64,000 nt of DNA from Tetradesmus obliquus. Lineage: Eukaryota; Chlorophyta; Chlorophyceae; Sphaeropleales; Scenedesmaceae. The DNA lies in NCBI GenBank assembly GCA_030272155.1, contig CP126199.1, positions 2,964,501-3,028,500 on the forward strand, given 5' to 3'. Shown here piece after piece: positions 22,306 through 35,010 of the stretch; position 1 is the stretch's first letter; each line of letters opens with the position of its first letter. Below the pieces are notes generated by a model. It saw only the letters and a program-made list of their open reading frames with translations, made no database searches and had not been told where the DNA came from. The position numbers were made by a program, and so were the translations under genes.

Positions 22306-25300
22306 CATGGCTCACCCAGTGGCAAGCTTGGATGGCTGTGGCAAGCTGCCTGTCTACCTGCTGGACTTCTCAGTGTACAAGCCCCCTGAAGAGCTGCGGC
22401 TCAACAGGGATGAGGCAGAGGTCAAGGCCAAGCTGTGGTGAGTTCTACCTGCCGCAGCAGGGCGGCTAGAGGAATGCTCGCAGCAGCCTTGCAGGATAGG
22501 CAGCCATTGGCAACATCTCTCCCTGCAAGGCCTGGGCAGCTCCTCGCAGCAACATCCTGCACACAATTCACAACACAGCTGCTGCTGCTGCTGCTGCCTC
22601 TGCTCAGGCCTGCCTACCAGGGCTGCTCTGAGGAGAAGATGGCAGAGATCAAGCGCTTCATGTTCAAGGTCGTGCAGCAGAGCGGGCTGTCGCAGACAGG
22701 CACCTACCTGCCTGCAGGCATCAACCCCATGCTGACCACTGCACCCAAGGATGACATCAACGCCTGCATGGAAGAGGCAGAAATGGTGATGGGAGGAGCT
22801 GTGCAGGAGCTGCTGCAGAGGACAGGTGCGCAGCACAGGCGTTGCGAGTCACAAGGCCTAGGCATATGTTGTGTGACTGCCTTGAAGGGCAAGCAGGATA
22901 GCGGTGTGTCTTGCCAGAGTTGCCAGTACTTCTGCCACCTTGCTGTGCTTTCATCGTGGTTGAGACAGCTGAACGCTGCACTGCCCAAAACTGCAAGCTT
23001 TTGGCCGCCTCCACAGTGTCTGCTGCTTAGTGCTCTGCTACTGCTGCTGCTGCTGCTGCTGTGCTGCTTACATCCTGCTGCTGGCAACTTTATGCCTCAG
23101 GTGTGCGCCCCGAGCAGGTGAACATCCTTGTGACCAACTGCTCCATCTTCTCAGCCACGCCCAGCCTGGCCTCCATGCTCATCAACAAGTTCAAGCTCAG
23201 GACAGACGTGCAGAGCTACCACCTGGTGCGTGCTGTTATGTGCCGGCTTGACATCCTGCTGTGTAGCTGTACATGTAGACCCCTTGCATTTGGGACAAAC
23301 AAGCATAACTGAGGATTGGTGTGCGGAAGCTGCACAAGCACGCAAAAGCAGCACATTCTACAGTCTGGGCAGTTCGAAACCGTCAATGCTGCAGGCATGC
23401 ACTGAAGCTGTGCTATGCTGCTGGCTGTTCTGTGCAGGGTGGCATGGGCTGCAGCAACGGCACGGTTGGCATCGGCCTCATGAGGGACCTGCTGCAGGTG
23501 AGCAGGCAGTGGCCTGGCAGCAATGGTTGCGCATTGAGCATCAACATTTTTCCCGGCTATTACCAGCTGTTCCTGCAAGCGCAGCAACCAAATCTTCAAC
23601 TGCTGCAACAACAATGGTCCAGACATATGCAAATATGTCTTCCAGCTGGCAGCAACCGTCTGTTCCTGCAGCCACACCTAAACATGCCGCCTGTCCTGTC
23701 ACGTGCTCCTGCTCATGCAGGCCCGCCCCAACAGCCTTGCACTGTTTGTGCCGGCGGAGGTGGCCAGCGCTGCTTACTATCACGGTTTGCACAAGCACTA
23801 CATGGTGTCCAACTGCATCTTCCGCATGGGCGGCGCTGCGGTGCTGCTGAGCAACAAGGCGCAGCATGCGCGTGTTGCAAAGTACCAGCTGCACTGCAAC
23901 GTGCGCGTGCACACCGGCCAGAGCGACGACTCCTACAGGTACAGAGCAAAGCTGCTTAGCAGTAGTGACACCAGCAGCATGCACACCTACTACTGCAGCA
24001 TGGCCTAATGTGTGCTGGGCCTCAGCCTGTTGCGCGACTGCCCCTGCCACATCTGCAGCTTGGAATTGCTTAGGACTTGCCGATAACCTGCCGGTTAGTG
24101 ATGATGTCACCTGATTGGCATCTGTACTCTCTGCTGCAGGTGTGTCACCTGGGGCCCTGACCCTGATGGCTGCAACGGCGTGTACCTGGACAAGAAGATT
24201 GTGGCAGCAGCAGGCGCTGCACTGGAGGCCTGCCTGCGCCGCGTGGCACCCAAGGCAGGGAGCTGCAGGATGATAAGGGCTTGGCTGCCTGCTGCTGCAC
24301 ATCTGACTGGGCAAAACATCCTATCGGCACGCCCAATATGCCTGATACATTCAAACAAAGACGGCTTGGTATGTCATGCGGTGTATCAGAGAATTTGACG
24401 GGAGTTGGTGCTATCCCTATGCTTGTGGCTGCGACGCAGATCCTGACCTGGGGCCAGCATGCTGGAGGCATCAGTCAACTATGTGGGCCGCGCCTCAGGC
24501 CTGGTTGACTGGAAGGCCTGGAAGCCCAACTTCACACAAAGCGTGGACCACTTTGCCATCCATGCAGGTACGGTTTAGCAGGCTGCGAGCTCTCTGTACA
24601 CTTGCAGTACAGTGTCAGGGCAAGTGGCGCCAGCTGCTGATGCATGCCGCAATTGCACAGCAAATATGGCCTCATTGTCCGCTGTCAGATGTCTGTTGCT
24701 GCATAATAGACTCGCCCTGTTTGCCAATTTCCTGCAGGCGGCTATGCCGTGCTCAAGGGCATCCAGCAGGGCATGGACCTGCCTGTGGATGCTGTGCTGC
24801 CCAGCTTTGCCGCGCTGCGCGACTATGGCAACACCAGCTGCAGCACCACCTGGTACAGCATGGCCTACATTGAGACCTGCGGCAAGGTGGCCAAGGGCCA
24901 GACGCTGATGCAGGTGGGTGGAGGCACAAGTACCAGACATGCTTGCCGTGTATAGAGAGAAGGGTAGTAGCACGTGGGTAGATGTACATGAAGTGTAGGT
25001 GAATGCAGTAGATGTATCGCTCAGCGTAATGCACTCTTAGCTTGTGTTGGTGAGAGAATGAAATATGCATTGCTGCAGTGAATGCAGATGCACCTGGCAC
25101 CCATACGGCAGTCACACAGCATGGTCATTAGTGTGGCAGCACCTTACATTGCTGCCGGCTGCTGACTAACTGCGCTATGTCCTGCTTTGCAATGCGCCGT
25201 GTTCCTGCAACTTCAACAACAGATTGGTGTGGGCGGCGGCATGAAGGGCGGCATCAACATCTGGCGCGCGCTGCGCAACACGCACACCATGCACCCAGCC

Positions 25301-25398
25301 TGGGCGCACCTGGCCGATGCACCCATCACAGAGGCAGACCTGCCCCGCTCCATCCAGGCAGCACCAATCCCTGTCTCCAGCGACTCACCCACCACCAC

Positions 25399-25447
<49 letters not shown>

Positions 25448-25609
25448 GCCAGCAAGGCGGAGGCCTCAGCTGTCATGGCGGGAGGCTGCCAGGCGGGCAG
25501 CGGGCTGACAGCTGGCGGCGCAGCGGTTGCTGTGGTGGGTGTGAGTGCTGTTATGCCGGCTGCGGGTATGGAGAGTGATGACAGCCACGAGCCAGAGTTT
25601 GTGCTGTGA
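22306..25609 (+). CDS. 3-ketoacyl-CoA synthase (FAE1/KCS-type fatty acid elongase)
   Basis: KCS condenses malonyl-CoA with a long acyl-CoA, the first step of very-long-chain fatty acid elongation at the ER. Exons: 22306-22437, 22608-22825, 23101-23225, 23438-23497, 23721-23938, one from 24140, one ending 24567, 24738-24913, 25223-25609. The family triad is intact: Cys in GGMGCSNG (exon 4), His in FAIHAGG (junction 24567/24738), Asn in YGNTSCST (24738 exon). The junction between 24140 and 24567 is unresolved: no GT-AG pair gives a family-like join, and a GC donor or a sequence error is possible. Residue 1 falls just before VYLLDFSVYKPPEELR, so the two N-terminal membrane helices of plant KCS are missing or lie in an unseen upstream exon. 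The C-terminus carries a poly-Ser run. Confidence 0.88.
25401..25446 (+). repeat. AGC microsatellite encoding poly-Ser in the synthase C-terminus
   Basis: About 15 AGC triplets in a row translate to serine in the last exon, past the catalytic domain, where length variation would be tolerated. Confidence 0.9.
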
Positions 25610-26288
25610 ACGCTTGTTGAAGCGCAGAGGCAACACAGTGATACAGAACCAACAGAAAGCATTGCAAGCCACCTTGTGAACCCTGAGCAGGAATCAAACG
25701 CATGTTGACGGTGTTGCTAGCGGCCAACTGTTGTGCTCCAAGTTTCAGTAATCGACACTTTCAGACAAATTTGCCCTGGTTGCTGACTTGTGTCCTGTTT
25801 GGCAGGACTGCGGTCTTACAAGCTGCTCAACCTGGTTGGGATAAGACTAATTGCTGCCTCCTTGCTTGCTGAACAAGACGTATGCCTTGCTACCCATGCC
25901 TGCACATCTGAGCCGCTGCAACAGCGGCACTCTATGTGCACGCCAAACGCCTCTAGAGATATCTTTGCGGTTCTGCTGCAAAGCAGACCTTGCTATACAG
26001 GTTGACCACAATCTCACGCTGCTTACTTGCCGTTTGTGCAATAGTTTACTGCCGCCTGAGCTTGTTATCCCCTTCTTATTGCTGGGCCAAACATGTGGAT
26101 TGCGAACAAAGTGTATCTGTTGAACTGTGTATGCTCAAGGTGTTTGCTGAAACTTGCATGCGAGATGAGAAGTACTTGTATGCAGCTGTATTGGTATATC
26201 TCCGCTTTGGTGATTGATGGGTAATTGTGCTGTGGCGAGCGGTGCCCGCAAGTATTCGCGATGAGCTTCCCGCCTGAATTGCATGCGG

Positions 26289-26293
26289 TGTAA
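26289..26293 (+). terminator. Candidate poly(A) signal, ketoacyl-CoA synthase gene
   Basis: This is the first TGTAA after the stop, about 680 bp downstream, close to where base composition switches. Confidence 0.35.
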
Positions 26294-27140
26294 CTTGGGG
26301 TGAGGAGGAGCTCCGGCGTGGATGCGGTTTGAACCCAAGCTCTGAACCCAAGCTCTGTGATTGGTCGAACGTGGACAAAGGCAAGTGACAGCCTAGAGCA
26401 TGACATGCTCACAGCAGACGATCACTCGAGTCTCACATGAGCAATTGCTCACTTTGATAGGTTACGAGCAGAAATTCGTGATCCAGCCAGCACCGCTGCC
26501 GTGCTGCCGGTCAAGGCTACGCAGGCTGAGGCAACTCCAACTAGCAGCCAGACATCACAATCATACTCATCACAACATACAGATGTGCAAAGAAAGCATG
26601 TGCAGCAGTGGAGCATGGCTTGCATTCAGCCCAGACAGCAGCTTCTCGTTGAGAAAGATCGCTTGCCCACACTGGCGGCATGCCCAGCCTTAGATGCCGG
26701 ATTGACCACCCAAATGCGCTGCGCACAAGCAGCTGCACTAAAACTGTTGAAGTCCAGTCGCACCAAGGAAGGACAGAGAGGTCCATGGCGGCACCTCGTG
26801 ACAGCCTGCGCCAGCAACCTCACCCACTCTACCCGGAACCTCTACGTGATACTGCTGCGCACAACAATACACACGCTTAGAACACTTTTGGCCAACAGGC
26901 GCCTGACGACACACTTGCCATACCATGACGGCACTCAGCGGGCCATGGCTGTGCAACAAGAGCTAGTGCCTGGCTGAAACCGGCCAGGCAAAGAAGAGTG
27001 CAGGTACTAGGGCACCAGCAAAGAAGCAGCGTCAGGAGACACCCTAGCGCATCGAGATGCAAAAGATTCAAGATAAAGGGTTGCTTTATGCACACACGTC
27101 ACTGGCCGCACACTGTTTGCTGTGGCTCAGGCAATCCAAC

Positions 27141-27145
27141 TTACA
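27141..27145 (-). terminator. Candidate poly(A) signal, ankyrin gene
   Basis: This TTACA (TGTAA on the minus strand) is the first after the ankyrin stop, 1.8 kb downstream. Confidence 0.25.
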
Positions 27146-28977
27146 ACACACGTAGCAGCATACAACAAGATTGCCTGTTGAACCATCCCTAATGGTTGCG
27201 TGCTGCATCAAGAGCAGTTCTGACTGCCACATCTGCAAAGCAGTATGAGGCAGCAAAAGGTGGTGTTATGTGCAGTTGCTGGTCCTCACTTGCCATACTG
27301 AGGTCACACAATGACTTTTAACCAGTGGCATCGCCACTGCAAAACAAGGATGTTGTTCAATATCAGCGCTGTGATGCACACGCTGCATTACCAACTGCAC
27401 GTAACAATGCACCGGAGGTATCACAGCACAAGGGAAACACCGCTTGACCAGCGCAACAGGAAGATTCAACAACAGAGTGGCCTTTAGCTGTTTGCCCCAT
27501 GGCAACAACAGCAAACGTTGACGCAGCGCAACCCATAACAGGGTGGGATGATGTATCAGCGCCTCTCCATGAATGTGGCGCATGCACACAATGCCTTGCT
27601 AGCCGCACTGACCAACACAACAGCACACCACGCCATGGCAACACACCAGCTGCATCGACGCTGCCGCAATCACACACATGCAGCGGTACATTGTGCGTAC
27701 TGGATTCAAAGGTCGCCCATGGCGCACAACAGCAACCAGCGCATCTGCAAGATGCACCAACTATCGCACAGCAGTCCTGCATTCTAATAGCATTCTAATA
27801 GCATTCCAATAGCAGCTAGCACTACAACACGCCTGAACCAATACCGCACTCCGCAAGCCATTTGCACCATCTAGCCCACCCACGACCCCTAGGTACTGAA
27901 ACGCACAGAGGCAGACAGCTGGCCCTGTCCCAAGAGTACGTGCAACTGCTACGCCAGACCCTGTTCCTTGAACCCGTATGTACTGACACAGTTCCTGCCG
28001 ATCCTCGCCCTGCGGCATAACAGTATCTAGTGCACTGTAACTTCCGTGCGATCACACCTGCCTGTCCATTGCACTTGACGGCACCGCAGGCAACAGCAAC
28101 TTCAACGACAGCTGCAACCCAACTCACTGCAGGAACACACCACCCGCAAGCACACAGACAACCCAGAGGCACGTGCCAAGGGGGCACCCAGCATGATGTC
28201 ACCATGCCTTCACCACCATTATCATCATTATATGAAGCAAGCCACAGGAAAGACGCTAGGCCCCATTCAAGCAGAGGGTGGAGGGAGCACTGCTCCATTA
28301 TGTCACCCCGCCTCGCTGCGTCACACATGCCAGCACAACTCATGTTCGTCCATCTGGAGATCCGCAACACGCAAGGCCGTGTGCACGCATGCTGCATAAA
28401 ACAGCAAGTGCCAAGCTCATGATCACTCCTGGCTGGCCAACCACATGTACACACGTTGCACACCCCACACAAGATTTTCAACAACATCCAAACACCTGCT
28501 GCTGAACACCATCTGATGAATCATGACCGGACCCGCACATGACTGCCCTCTCTTGCTGCTGCAAGCAACACTACCGCCATCACCATCTGGCAGCAGCGTT
28601 AGCAGGAGCTGTGCGATGGGTTCAGCTATCGGCATTGACCTTACGCCTCATCAGCGCTGCAAACACACCCTGTACAGCTCTCCTTAGCTCATGAACCAAA
28701 ATCACCACATGTCAGTCGCAGCTGCTGGACACTAGACACTCCAGCAACACCTTCAACCCAGCCGCACTTAAATGATACTAGCAGCACGGCCACACAAAAC
28801 GAGTTCTGCCAAAACCCACTTCCGCTGGACGCCGAGCCCCACCAACAACCACCCTGTGAATCGCTGCTGTACCCAGCAGCCCAGGCAGTGACAGGACCGG
28901 CCTTGCATGCGTACTGAGGTGTTTGGCATGCATTCAGCAGGAAGAATTCATGGTTTCTTTCACTAATTCAACTCTTC

Positions 28978-31900
28978 TCACTCCTCAAAGTGCGCGGAGA
29001 AGTCCTCCAGCACTGAGGAGGGCATCATGACAGGCTCGCCGCAGCTGCTGGGCACCAGCGCGCGCAGGCTGTCTGCGCTGCGGCTGTCACGGCGCAGCAC
29101 GCTGTTGGCGCTGTCGGTGCGCATGCAGCTGAGCGTGGGCTGGTGCCGGTGCTGCATCAGGAATGCGTCGCTGTTGGTCGCGCCTGCGGCAGCAATAACG
29201 GGACAACCGGGCGGTGATCAGCAACTGCCGGCATGTCAGGACTGCAGTAGCAAAGAAAATTAGGCAGTTGCTGCTTTCCCTGCCGCTCCCAACCCAAACA
29301 GCAGTCACTGCGTGGAGCCCAGCAAGTACCAGCACGGTGCGATGCTGCAGCAGCAAGGCCGCAGCAGCGCAGGCAGCTTCAATACATACCGTACCCAACC
29401 AGCAGCACATACACCGGCACTGCTGCAGGCTTCACCATCGCAGGCAAGCACAGTACCGTGCAGCAGCAGCAAGGCTGCATCTGCGCAGGCAGCGCCACAA
29501 CTCACCGTATCCGACCAGCAGCGCGTGCACTGGCACTGCTGCAGGCTTCACCAGCACCTTGCCAAGCTTGCTCAGCTCACAGGCCAGGTCCAATGCAGTC
29601 CAGCCGTCATTGTTGTGCAGGTTGGGGTCTGCGCCCTGCAGCACAAGGAAAGGAAGAACCCGCACAGCAGCAGCACAAGGTCAGGCACTAACCAGTACAA
29701 AAGCATACGGCATTGACAGCCGCCTCTCACACAGGCGCGCAGCATTATCCCAAACAACCTGCTGATAAAGCACAACAAAAAGCGGCCCAAAAGCATGCTG
29801 GTGCAGGTGCAGCTTTCCAACGCATCAGCGCCAGCGCAAGATGCACAGTTCTGCTGCAATCGCCGCACCCACATGCACCAGCAGCGCGCTAGCCATCGGC
29901 CGCCCTTGAAGCGGTACCACTGCAGCACCAACATGCATCAGCATCAGCTCCAGCACACATGCCCCACCCTCCGCCACCTACCTGCGCCAGCAGCGCCCCC
30001 ACCAGATCCAGCACCAGCTCTTCGGGCTCCGCCGTCACCACCGGCCAGTACATCAGCGGGCTATTTCCATAGCTGTCCAGCGCGTCCACGTCAGCGCCGC
30101 CAGCCAGCAGCAGCTGCGCGGCGCGCAGGTCGCCGCGGCGCATTGCGATGTGCAGCTGGCTGTAGTTGTCGAGGCCAGGGAAGCGCGTGTTGATGGAGCC
30201 GGGGAACAGGCACAGGCTGCCGTAGCCGCACAGCGTGCGCATCACGCTGTGGTGTTGTTGGGTTGTTGTAAGGTGTAGGTTTGATGGCGGCATCAACGCA
30301 GCAGGAGAAGCACAGGCGTCAGTGGCAATGGAAAGTGTGCGCATTTGAAGAAATGCAGGGCAGGCGGCTGCAGCCTTGCAGGCGCATGCATTGCGGGATG
30401 CTTGCAGAAACCTGACTGCTGTGCCTGCCAGGAGCGCACCTGCTGTGGTTGGGCAGCGGGAGAGGATTTGTAGAGAAGCTGCTGAGCAGCACCGGCCTGC
30501 CTCCACCATCATGGCTGCTGCTGCTGGCTGCGCTGCTGTAGTAGTTGTTGTTGCCTGCTTCACTCACACCCTCGGTTGCCTGCATGCTGCCGCTGTGCCC
30601 GTTCGAGCTAACCGGCTGCTGCTGCTGCTGCTGCTGCTGTGTTGAGCCAGCGCCATTGTTATGGGTATCATTGCAGCTGCTGCACTGGGCGCATGCAGCG
30701 CACTCCTGCGCTGCAGCACTGCTTGCTGACGCTGGGCTGCCGCATTTGCTGCCTACCGCTGCATAGTAGTAGCCAGGCACCTGCGTGCAGCCGGCAGTAG
30801 CAGCTGCTGATGCAAAGTTGTGGCTGTGGCTGCGACTGCAGCTGCAGCTACAGCCGCCCTGCCGCTGCTGTTGCTGCCGGTACTTCTCGCCTGCGGGCCC
30901 TAGCGCTGGCGCCAGCCGCAGCTGCTGCGCAATCATCGCATGAGTCAGCGCTGAGCGGCGCTGGTTGTCAAGCAGCCTGGCATTCGCTCCGAGCTCAAGC
31001 AGCTTGATTAGCAGCTCCTTGGTTACACTGGGCTGTGCTGCTGCATGCATCAGCGGCGTCATGCCGTCTGCATCTGCTGCGTTCGTATCTGCGCCGTGGT
31101 GCACAAGCAGCTGCACCGCCCGCACGCGCGCCGCAGCTAGCGCCGCTGCAACAGCTGCATGCGGCGCAGCTGCCGCGCTACCCAGCACGATTGCACTCTT
31201 GGCTGACACGCTAACATCTGCTGCTGCTGCTGCATGCACAGAGCCGCCACAGCCAGCTGATTGATAAGCAGATGCGGCTCTGGCGGGCTCTGACCGTACG
31301 CTGCCGCCTGCCGCTGCTGATGCTGCGCGCGCTACTGTGCTTACGTCCATGCAAGCTGCAGATGGCGCAGGCAGCAGCACATGCGCGAGCGCTGTCCTGC
31401 CCGCTGCATCTTTCAGGTTCAGATCTGGCTTGCTCAGCTGCCCTCCTTTGCAGAGTAGGTCCAACACTTTGACTGCAGCGTTGACTTGGCTGCTGCTGGC
31501 TGCTGCTGCTAGCTGCCGAGCCGCTAGCATCACTGGCGTCTGGCGGTCCCTGTTGCGGGCATTCAAATCCGCGCCAGCTGCAAGGAGGGCTGTCAGCATT
31601 GCCAGCTGCGCAGATGCTGCTGCTGCTGGTGACAGAGGCTGGAACTGTGAAAGCCCTTGGCTGGATGCAGCGCTGCGCACCACGCTGCTGCTGTTGCTGC
31701 TGCCGGTTGCACCGCCAGTGAAGCAGCCAGTGAGCCAGCTGAATGGCCCTCCGCTGCTAGCCTGCCGCTGCTGCTGCTGCTGCGCCGGCTGCGCTTGCAC
31801 TTGCAGGTCCTGCTTGTGGTGCTGCATGCTGCTGTTGACGCTGCGCACACTGTCGTGCATCGCTGCTACTGCTGCGGGGTTGCACGCAGGCAGCAGCACG

Positions 31901-32583
31901 AGGTGCAGCGCCGTGTTGCCATCTTCGTCGAGAGCAGAGCCCACCCGCACTCCTGCTGCCAGCAGCTGCTGCAGCAGCCGGGCATCCCGCAGCTGACACG
32001 CCAGTGCCAGCTGTACCAGCTGCTCTGACAGCTGCGGTGGCTGGGTGCTGCTGCTTGCTGCTGCTGCCTTGAATGACGCCGCGCTGCGGCCGCTTGCAGG
32101 AACCTTGCCTGGGTCTGAAGCTGTTCCTGCAAGGCCTCCCTTGCTGCTGGGGGCCCTGGAGAACTTGAAACTGCCCATCCTGCCGAGCCCCAAGCCTTGC
32201 TGAGATGCAGCGCCAGCGCCAGAATGCTCCATCATAGCATCCATGTTCAAACGCCCGTCTGGCGTTAGCAGCTCTGCTGGCGTCTCACTGCTCATGGGCC
32301 CTGCAGGAGGCCTGCCTGGCAACTGCATCAAGGCAGGCTCTGCATCCAGCTGCTGCTGGCTGGCAATGCCTGCAACCCCTGCTTGCTCCTTGTAGGCGCC
32401 GCCTGCTGTCTTACTGCTGCTTGTGCTGAAGCCCTTGGCGGAGGCCTTGCCGAGGCAGTCATCGTCATGAAGTCTACCAACGTCTATGCTGCGCCTGGGC
32501 ACCAGCAGGCCGCATTCCAAAGAGATAGGGCAGATATCTGCGCCCCCCATGCTCCTGTCAGCCTGCTGCTTAGCTGCAGGCAT
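28978..32583 (-). CDS. Ankyrin-repeat protein, function unknown
   Basis: Four exons on the minus strand (32583-30440, 30246-29982, 29635-29506, 29183-28978) join in frame to 914 residues. Ankyrin helices, which bind partner proteins, are clear but scattered: near 219 (DEDGNTALHL), 341 (GADLNARNRDRQTPVMLAA), 388, 495 (GADTNAADADGMTPLMHAA), 535, then 735-775 (GADVDALDSYGNSPLMYW) and 804 (GADPNLHNNDGWTALDLA). The parts between are long Ala/Ser/Gln-rich linkers, and the C-terminal 68 residues are Ser/Arg-rich with an acidic end. No enzyme or membrane domain is visible. The start is the first ATG of a frame that stays open further upstream, so an extra 5' exon is possible. Confidence 0.75.
29385..29437 (-). 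repeat. Echo of ankyrin-gene exon 3 end plus donor
   Basis: On the minus strand the end of exon 3 (encoding VPVHALLVGYG; boundary 29506) recurs in the following intron with its boundary at 29390, 116 bp on. The echo keeps a GT donor (tacg|gtatg). Confidence 0.85.
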
Positions 32584-35010
32584 AGCGCTAAATTCTCTAC
32601 TTAAACCCAATTCTAAAGCATTTAGCGCAATGCCTGCCAGAAACTGCTGAATGCCGGAACAAGTGAACGACAGCGGCACGGTTCCTTGTCGTTCTGGTGC
32701 CGCTAGTGCTGTGTGAGCTGCGATCCACACTTCGGATGTGGCACAAAGCAGCTGCACATGCTGCTGATGGCGCTGTGAACACCGTGCTGCGCGTCAAGAT
32801 GCCGGGGTTCGGCACGGTTCTTATTGACAACACGTGATGCATGCCTTCAAACAGCTGATCAGCATGCTGGGAACAGTTTACACACATGTTTGTTACTCGT
32901 ACTGCTGCACACTGTGAACTGCTGACCGACCATGCTGTATCCAAAAGATGCGAACAGAAGTGCACCACCAGTGCTGCCACTATGCTCGCCATGCATCCTG
33001 AACCAAGCCAGTAGCAGTACTGTCTCGCTGCAGACACTGCATGCACACGACACTGTGCTACACCGCCCACCATCCTCTTGGATGTGGAGTGTGCAGGTGT
33101 CCAGTCGCCCAGACTCTTGACGCATGCTCTGGCACTGGCACGTCTGCAGACAAGCATCATGCATGGTGCGTCAAGTGCAGCAACACCTGTCAAAGCGGTT
33201 GTGCTTTCAGGCACTTGCTTGAGCTAGCCATGAGCTCATGGTCGCAAAGCGCGTATGTGCATGGCAGGTCATCCTCAGCATGGCATGACATGAAGCTGGC
33301 AGCTGGCCAATGTTGCCTGGCCATGGGTGCTGCTGCGCCACTGACTGCAGCCACGCGCAGCTGCAACACAACCAGTAAACAACAGCAACTGAACAGTGCA
33401 TCAACTAGTTAACGTGCAACCGTTGCATGATTGAGTCAATCTGAAGTATGCAGGGCACGCGTGTCCAATAATGGAGAGCAATGCAATGATGCACACAATG
33501 AATGTATAACGCTAATACCTCAAAGGCCGCTGGCATGCCAACAGGTGCGACACATGTCTGCTGTTGGTACACAGGAGGCTGCAAAGTTGGCCATGCAATC
33601 CAGCATCATTCTAGGCAAGCGCAAGCCACAACAAATGCCGGCTACGTTGCCGTTACCAGCACAACACAACTCTTGCCAAACCAGCAGCTGCGCCAGTCAA
33701 ACAGCAAGCCTGCGACACCTTTATTCTTAAGCTCACAGCAAGCCCTAAAGATGCCGCAACAAGCAGTGACTGCACTTACTGTTGCAAAGTGCAGCAGGCA
33801 CTGGCACTGTCATACCACAACTGTGCACGGCACATGCATGGCAAGCTACAACTCGTTCGACCCCGTGAGGCCTCAGCAATGACTGCTGTACACTGCACTG
33901 TACACACTCACATGCATGTGCATTCCTGACAAACGTGCCGAAGTCTGCGCAAAGCCTGCTCTCTGGCATGCACTCCCAGTGTTACCCGCGGGTTAAGCGA
34001 TGGCACACCGATATCAAACGCATTCACGGCACCACCAGCGCCATGAACGAAGGCTGCCGCAGAACGATGCCGCCACGCACGGCAGCATCTGCAGCAGCAG
34101 CCGCTTTGATTGCTCTGTCACTGTGATGCACAAGTACATCAAACAACATGAAGCCTCTCCTAAGGCTGAAGTAGCAACCACAACCAAAATCAAACCTCCT
34201 GCAAGAGACAACAACAATGCACTGGACAAGGCAGGTGCTGCACACGCGCTGAGCAATGTGTGCATTTCGCAAGTGTGCAGGATCAGATACAGAGCACACA
34301 ATACAAGAAGTCAAAGTGCGGCTGCTAGCAATGTTGCTGCATGCAATGAAAGGCATATGCAGCAGCAGCAGCAGCAGCAGCAGCAGCCAATGATGCACTG
34401 CAAATACAATAGCATGCAGAACAGCAGTGCACAAAATATTACCACGGGCATCAGGGGTTCCTGTTGTGTTTTTCACAAAATTCAACCGCAACACCTCACC
34501 TGCTGCTGCCACACCTGCAGCAGCCACGCCCAGTCACACATGAACTGCACAAACCTCACATGCTGTACATACTACGCAGTGCATCTTTTTGAATGTACAC
34601 AATTGCTGCCCTACAAAACAGCAGCTGCAGCTGCATAGTACATGCCCCTCAAGTCCACACACAAACAAAACAGGCAAAAAAAATGTCAACCCTCACTGAC
34701 ATATCCCGACCCGAACCTGCCGCACTGCATGCTGCAACCTCCTGCACTGAGCGCAAGTCCCCTCTCCCCCATTCCCTCCCGCACCCCAACACACCAGCAA
34801 ACACAGCCTGCAGCTTGCTGAGCACCTGCAACAAACACGCAGATCCAAACCATGCTCTCACAGCTGAGCTGCCATACCACGCACTGCTCGCCCTACAAGG
34901 CGACAACCCCTCCCAGCCAGCAGCACGCTCCACAGCACTGCTGCACTTCAAAAAACAGCCCTCAAGCCCATCCCATCCCCACTGCACCGCCCAGCAGCAG
35001 CCGCAGCAGC
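32584..35010 (-). other. Spacer: 3' flank of the dioxygenase gene, upstream region of the ankyrin gene
   Basis: Plus-strand CA-rich sequence from about 32.9 to 35.0 kb fits a roughly 2.1-kb 3' UTR of the dioxygenase gene. A CAG run lies at 34359-34387. No convincing gene is seen. Confidence 0.4.
32878..32882 (-). terminator. Candidate poly(A) signal, dioxygenase gene
   Basis: This is the first TTACA (minus-strand TGTAA) beyond the dioxygenase stop. It lies 2.1 kb downstream, near the end of the CA-rich stretch. Confidence 0.3.

Larger units (their letters stand above)
25610..28977. other. Convergent 3' flanks of the synthase and ankyrin genes
   Basis: From 25610 to about 26290 the sequence follows the synthase stop and reaches a TGTAA. 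From about 26450 to 28977 the plus strand is CA-rich, the signature of a minus-strand transcript, so much of it is probably a long 3' UTR of the ankyrin gene. Open frames here (for example 26501-26977) resemble no family and look like by-products of the composition. Confidence 0.4.

Noticed and set aside
26501-26977. 158-codon open frame on the plus strand
   Set aside because: No family resemblance, no spliced partners, and it lies in CA-rich sequence that fits the 3' flank of a minus-strand gene.
29385-29437. Considered as an additional ankyrin exon
   Set aside because: It matches only the end of exon 3, has no matching acceptor side, and is best read as an echo.
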